This document shows, one piece after another, positions 5,025-8,297 of a DNA stretch of 8,297 nucleotides (position 1 is its first letter; each line of letters starts with the position of its first letter). The DNA is taken from positions 1 through 8,297 of the forward strand of contig JAAYVT010000187.1 in the NCBI GenBank assembly GCA_012517025.1, given 5' to 3'. The DNA is from Phyllobacteriaceae bacterium. Lineage in GTDB: Bacteria; Pseudomonadota; Alphaproteobacteria; Rhizobiales; Ancalomicrobiaceae. The translations under genes were made by a program, and so were the position numbers. The notes beneath the pieces are model-generated. The model was not told where the DNA came from and ran no database searches. It saw nothing but the letters and a program-made list of their open reading frames with translations.

Positions 5025-5855
5025 ATGACCGCCACGCCTCCGCCCGCCGAAAGCCTCACCCTGCCCAGCGCCGACCCGCGCATCCGCATCGAGGTCGAGG
5101 GGGCGATCGGCCGGCTGGTCGTCGCCAATCCCGAGCGCCGCAACGCCGTCTCGCTCGGCATGTGGAAGGCGATCCCCGGCGCCGTCGCCGCCCTCGTCGC
5201 CCATCCCGACGTGCGGGTGATCGTGGTGCGCGGCGCCGGCGCCCTCGCCTTCGTCTCCGGCGCCGACATCTCCGAGTTCTCCACCGTGCGCAAGGACGCC
5301 GCCTCGGCCCGCGACTACGAGGCCGCCAACGCCGACGCCTTCGCCGCCCTGCGCCATGCGCCGAAGCCGACCATCGCGATGATTCGCGGCTTCTGCCTCG
5401 GCGGCGGCATGGGGCTGGCGGTCGCCTGCGATCTGCGCATCGCCGCCGACGACGCGGTCTTCGGCATCCCCGCCGCCCGCCTCGGCGTCGGCTATCCGCC
5501 CGACTGCATCGGCGACGTGGTCGCCGCCGTCGGCTCGCAACGCGCCAAGGAGCTGTTCTTCACCGCCCGCCGGATGACCGCCGGCGAGGCGCTGGAGATC
5601 GGTTTCCTGTGCGCCGTCCACCCGGTCGAGGCGCTGGAGAACGAGGCCTGGGATCTGGCCAACGACATCGCCCGCAACGCGCCGTTGACCCTGCGCGCCG
5701 CCAAGGCGGCGATCGACGCGGTGGTCGACGGGGCGCTGGCCGAGCGGCGCGACACCCTGGTGGCGCTGACCGACGCCTGTTTCGCCTCCGCCGACTTCGC
5801 CGAAGGCCGCACCGCCTTCCTGGAGAAGCGCGAGGCGAAGTTCCACGGCCGCTGA
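5025..5855 (+). CDS. Enoyl-CoA hydratase/isomerase (crotonase) family protein
   Basis: A 276-residue protein of the crotonase family, acting on acyl-CoA thioesters in the cytoplasm. The oxyanion-hole segments are clear: FVSGADISEF (76-85) and FCLGGGMGLA (123-132). IPAARLGVGY (148-157), RRMTAGEALEIGFLCAVHP (182-200) and the C-terminal helical region complete the fold. Both classical hydratase glutamates are replaced: G130 stands where rat mitochondrial hydratase has E144, and A150 where it has E164. Simple water addition to trans-2-enoyl-CoA is therefore uncertain; D160 in YPPDC might supply another acid. It could be an isomerase, hydrolase or other CoA enzyme, so 'enoyl-CoA hydratase' should stay provisional. 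ATG at 5025 is chosen because GAGAGAG (5011-5017) lies 7 bases upstream; the in-frame start at 4986 would translate the repeat region. It is divergent from cysE and 131 bp ahead of the ABC exporter. Confidence 0.92.
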   Translation: MTATPPPAESLTLPSADPRIRIEVEGAIGRLVVANPERRNAVSLGMWKAIPGAVAALVAHPDVRVIVVRGAGALAFVSGADISEFSTVRKDAASARDYEAANADAFAALRHAPKPTIAMIRGFCLGGGMGLAVACDLRIAADDAVFGIPAARLGVGYPPDCIGDVVAAVGSQRAKELFFTARRMTAGEALEIGFLCAVHPVEALENEAWDLANDIARNAPLTLRAAKAAIDAVVDGALAERRDTLVALTDACFASADFAEGRTAFLEKREAKFHGR

Positions 5856-5928
5856 AGGCGCCGGCGCCGGGCCGAAGCTTGCGCGAACGGCGCCGATCGG
5901 CGACTAAGGGCGGCGGCCCGTCGGGCCG
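5846..5928 (+). terminator. GC-rich hairpins after the crotonase gene, weak terminator candidate
   Basis: CGGCC (5846-5850) can pair with GGCCG (5870-5874) around the perfect palindrome GGCGCCGGCGCC (5857-5868). A separate 6-bp stem pairs CGGCCC (5914-5919) with GGGCCG (5923-5928). Neither is followed by a T-run. They may reduce read-through into the exporter gene, or may be only GC-rich sequence. Confidence 0.25.
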
Positions 5929-5986
5929 AACGGATAACTTCGTGCCGGTCGGCACGCGCGGGCGCGCCCGCGACGCGGAGCAGGAC

Positions 5987-7750
5987 GTGGCGAAACCCCA
6001 GATCGGCAGTCTCCTGACCGACGAGACCTTCGGCCTCGTGCGACGCCTCGTCGTCGATCACGGCCGGTCGCATTGGAAGGGATATGCCTTCGCCTTCCTG
6101 TGCATGGCGCTGATCGCCGCCACCACGGCGCTCGCCGCCTGGCTGATGCGCGACGTCATCGACCGCGTCTTCCTGGAGAAGAGCAAGTCGGCGATCTTCG
6201 CCCTCTCCGGCGCGGTGGTGGCGATCTACGTGGTCAAGGGCGCCGCCACCTTCGGCCAGCAGGTGACGCTGTCGCGCATCGCCAACGCCATCGTCGCCTC
6301 GGTCCAGTCGAAGATCTTCGACCACCTGCTGAAGCTGAACCTCGGCTTCTTCTCCGAGCGCCACACCTCGGAATTCGTCGCCCGCCAGAGCTACATCGCC
6401 ACCTCCTGCGGCGCCGTGCTCAACATCATCGTCACCTCCTTCGGCCGCGATCTCCTGACCGTCGTCGGCCTCGTCGTGGTGATGGTGGTGCAGAACCCGA
6501 CCATGTCGCTGGTCGCCTTCCTGGTCATGCCCGGCGCCGTGCTCGGCGTGCAGAAGCTCGTCCGCCGCGCCAAGACCATCATGCGGGCCGGCTTCCACGA
6601 GGGCATGGTGGTGGTCGAGATCACCCAGGAGACGGTCCAGGGGATGAAGGTGGTCAAGGCCTTCGGTCTCGAGGACCTGCAACGCGCCCGCATGGCCGAG
6701 ACCATCGAGCGCGTCCGCCGCGCCGCCGACAAGTTCGCCATGGTCGGCGCCCGCACCGCGCCGCTGATGGAGACGCTCGGCGGCGTCGCGGTCGCCGGCG
6801 TCATCCTCTACGGCGGCTGGCGGGTGGTCGCCGCCGGCGAGACCCCCGGCGTGTTCATGAGCTTCATCACCGCGCTGCTGCTCGCCTACGACCCGGCCAA
6901 ACGGCTCGCCCGCGTCCACGTCGATCTCGCCGGCAACCTCGTCGGCGTGCAGATGATGTACGACTTCCTCGCCCAGCCGGCGCCGGAGGCCGACGACGAT
7001 ACCGCCCCGGCGCTGAAGGTCGAGGCCGGCCGCATCGTCTTCGACGACGTCGCCTTCGCCTATCGCCCCGACGAGCCGGTGCTGCGCGGCCTGTCGCTGG
7101 TCGCGGAAGCCGGCTCGACCACCGCGCTGGTCGGCCGCTCCGGCGGCGGCAAGTCGACGGTTCTGTCGCTGCTGCTGCGCTTCTGGGAGCCGACGAGCGG
7201 CCGCATCGCCGTCGACGGCGTCGAGATCCGCGACGTCTCGCGCCGATCACTGCGCGCCGCGATCGCCTACGTCGGCCAGGACGTCTTCCTGTTCAAAGGC
7301 ACGGTCGCCGAGAACATCGCCTTCGGCCGCCCCGGCGCGACCCGCGCCGAGATCGAGGCGGCGGCGAAAGCCGCTCACGCCCACGACTTCGTCACCGCCT
7401 TCCCCGACGGCTACGACACCGAGGTCGGCGAGAACGGCACTCAGCTCTCCGGCGGCCAACGCCAGCGCCTCGCCATCGCCCGCGCGATTCTGAAAGACGC
7501 GCCGATCCTGCTCCTCGACGAAGCGACGGCGGCGCTCGACACCGAGAGCGAACGGGCGATCCAACAGGCGCTCGACCATCTCTCGCGCGGCCGCACCACC
7601 CTGGTCATCGCCCATCGGCTGCAGACCATCGAGGCGGCCGACGCGATCTGCGTGATCGAGGAAGGCCGGGTCGCCGAACGCGGCACCCACGCCGAGCTGC
7701 TGGCGATGGGCGGCCGCTACGCCGCCCTGCACAGCGCCCATTTCGGCTGA
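5987..7750 (+). CDS. ABC exporter, MsbA-like half transporter (permease-ATPase)
   Basis: A 587-residue half-transporter expected to work as a homodimer in the inner membrane. The exporter-type membrane domain (about 15-325) has six hydrophobic segments near 32-54, 69-89, 141-157, 159-184, 262-282 and 286-303. The nucleotide-binding domain (about 349-587) is complete: Walker A GRSGGGKST (383-391), Q-loop Q431, signature LSGGQ (487-491), Walker B ILLLDE (507-512), D-loop ALD (516-518) and H-loop H543. The closest general likeness is to lipid A flippase MsbA and related multidrug or lipid exporters, but without LPS genes nearby the substrate is unknown. The start is GTG at 5987, with GGAG ending 6 bases upstream. 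An in-frame GTG at 5942 is possible but lacks a good site. The frame is open back to 4805, but those codons give Arg/Pro-rich nonsense overlapping the crotonase gene. Confidence 0.94.
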   Translation: MAKPQIGSLLTDETFGLVRRLVVDHGRSHWKGYAFAFLCMALIAATTALAAWLMRDVIDRVFLEKSKSAIFALSGAVVAIYVVKGAATFGQQVTLSRIANAIVASVQSKIFDHLLKLNLGFFSERHTSEFVARQSYIATSCGAVLNIIVTSFGRDLLTVVGLVVVMVVQNPTMSLVAFLVMPGAVLGVQKLVRRAKTIMRAGFHEGMVVVEITQETVQGMKVVKAFGLEDLQRARMAETIERVRRAADKFAMVGARTAPLMETLGGVAVAGVILYGGWRVVAAGETPGVFMSFITALLLAYDPAKRLARVHVDLAGNLVGVQMMYDFLAQPAPEADDDTAPALKVEAGRIVFDDVAFAYRPDEPVLRGLSLVAEAGSTTALVGRSGGGKSTVLSLLLRFWEPTSGRIAVDGVEIRDVSRRSLRAAIAYVGQDVFLFKGTVAENIAFGRPGATRAEIEAAAKAAHAHDFVTAFPDGYDTEVGENGTQLSGGQRQRLAIARAILKDAPILLLDEATAALDTESERAIQQALDHLSRGRTTLVIAHRLQTIEAADAICVIEEGRVAERGTHAELLAMGGRYAALHSAHFG

Positions 7751-7768
7751 GAAAGCCTCACCGCCTCC

Positions 7769-7796
7769 GCCGAGCCGGCCTCACGGCCGGGCGGCG
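7769..7796. terminator. Shared hairpin between the convergent exporter and hydrolase genes
   Basis: CCGGCC (7775-7780) pairs with GGCCGG (7785-7790) around TCAC. A further CGCC/GGCG stem (7768-7771 with 7793-7796) lies outside it. The hydrolase stop codon (7783-7781, minus) lies inside the loop, and the exporter stop is 24 bp before the inner stem. Position suggests a bidirectional terminator, but no T-run is present. Confidence 0.4.
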
Positions 7797-8297
7797 AGGA
7801 AGTCGAGCACCGCCTGCTTGAAGACCTTGTCGCCGACCGAGGCCATGTGGTCCTTGTCGGGGATCGCGACGCCGGTGGCGCCGGGGATCAGCGCGACGAA
7901 GTCGTCGAGCGAACCGGCGACCTCGTCGCGGGTGCCGACCGCCACCAGGACCGGCATCTCCAGCCCGGCGATGCTCCCTGCCGGGATCGGCTGGCGCGAC
8001 CCGCGCATGCAGGCGGCGAGCGCCTTCAGGTCCGACCCGGTCTGTTTGCCGAAGGCGCGATAGGCCCGCGCCTTGGGGCTCGTCACCTCGGCGTCGGTCT
8101 CCGCCTCCAGCGCCGCGGCGATCGTCTCCTGGCCCTTCAGCCCCTCGACCATGCCCATGGCGAGGCCGCCGAAGATCGCCGAGCGCAGCCGCTCGGGATG
8201 GCGCACCGCCAGATGGCCGGTGATCCAGGCCCCCATCGAGAAGCCCATCACGTCGGCGCGGGCGATCCCGAGGTGGTCCATCAGCCGCCGCACGTCC
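7781..8297 (-). CDS. Alpha/beta hydrolase, C-terminal part (runs off the window)
   Basis: The last 171 residues of an alpha/beta-fold hydrolase; the reading frame is open to the right edge, so the N-terminus with the first strands and the oxyanion loop is outside the window. The GTG at 8293 is an internal codon, not a convincing start. The nucleophile elbow GFSMG is visible, with the catalytic Ser at 8237-8239. The other triad residues are probably the Asp in VGTRDEVAG and the His in PDKDHMASVGD near the C-terminus. PVLVAVGTRDE and the terminal VLDFLAARP helix are typical of the family. Numbering from the codon at 8293, these are S19, D123 and H149. The family includes esterases, lipases, epoxide and C-C hydrolases; the substrate cannot be told from this fragment. 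It ends convergently with the ABC exporter. Confidence 0.88.
   Translation of the reverse strand, partial: DVRRLMDHLGIARADVMGFSMGAWITGHLAVRHPERLRSAIFGGLAMGMVEGLKGQETIAAALEAETDAEVTSPKARAYRAFGKQTGSDLKALAACMRGSRQPIPAGSIAGLEMPVLVAVGTRDEVAGSLDDFVALIPGATGVAIPDKDHMASVGDKVFKQAVLDFLAARP

Noticed and set aside
5492..6919. A 475-residue minus-strand ORF opposite the crotonase and exporter genes
   Set aside because: Its sequence is a typical GC-rich shadow (Asp/Gly/His/Ala repeats) without domains. The plus-strand products are unambiguous.
4805..7750. A single 981-residue reading frame covering the crotonase gene and the ABC exporter, suggesting a fusion protein
   Set aside because: The first 394 residues are Arg/Pro/Gly-rich with no domain and lie in a different frame from the well-supported crotonase gene. 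GTG at 5987 with a good ribosome site gives a normal-length exporter.
1..8297. Search for CRISPR arrays, tRNA or rRNA genes, insertion sequences, phage or defence genes
   Set aside because: I saw no regular spaced repeats, no tRNA cloverleaf or rRNA signature, no transposase or integrase reading frame and no terminal inverted repeats. The accounted genes and short gaps leave no room for a hidden system.

Overview
The window is very GC-rich (about 70% by eye) and looks like chromosomal DNA from an alphaproteobacterium, most likely of the order Hyphomicrobiales (Rhizobiales). The evidence is the combination of a PAS_5-type PAS protein, a tandem PilZ protein, a DUF3126 protein downstream of cysE, and a TTAA-N7-TTAA site of the kind bound by the cell-cycle regulator CtrA. 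I see no rRNA, tRNA, transposase, integrase, phage gene or CRISPR array. The gene content is ordinary housekeeping and signalling.

Left part (1-1783): a PAS-domain protein and a protein with two PilZ (cyclic-di-GMP-binding) domains lie in the same direction. A 372-bp stretch without a gene follows. It holds several inverted repeats, a pair of 11-bp direct repeats, and a strong hairpin that probably ends the opposing gene.

Middle part (1784-4806): on the minus strand are a gamma-carbonic-anhydrase-like protein, a small three-helix membrane protein, a 71-residue DUF3126 protein and serine O-acetyltransferase (cysE), which makes O-acetylserine for cysteine synthesis. Between them, on the plus strand, is a 220-residue membrane-anchored protein of unknown function. 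The CtrA-like site sits between the small membrane protein and this divergent gene. The minus-strand genes are mostly separated by gaps with hairpins, so several may be transcribed separately.

Right part (4807-8297): a divergent control region with three degenerate tandem repeats leads into an enoyl-CoA hydratase/isomerase-family gene that lacks both classical catalytic glutamates. Next comes a complete MsbA-type half-size ABC exporter (GTG start). It converges on an alpha/beta hydrolase that runs off the right edge.

I found no convincing new multi-gene system. The points most worth a second look are the CtrA-like site, the crotonase lacking both glutamates, the repeats before that gene, the structured leader and tiny upstream ORF before cysE, the nested hairpin between cysE and DUF3126, and the structured gene-free stretch at 1412-1783.
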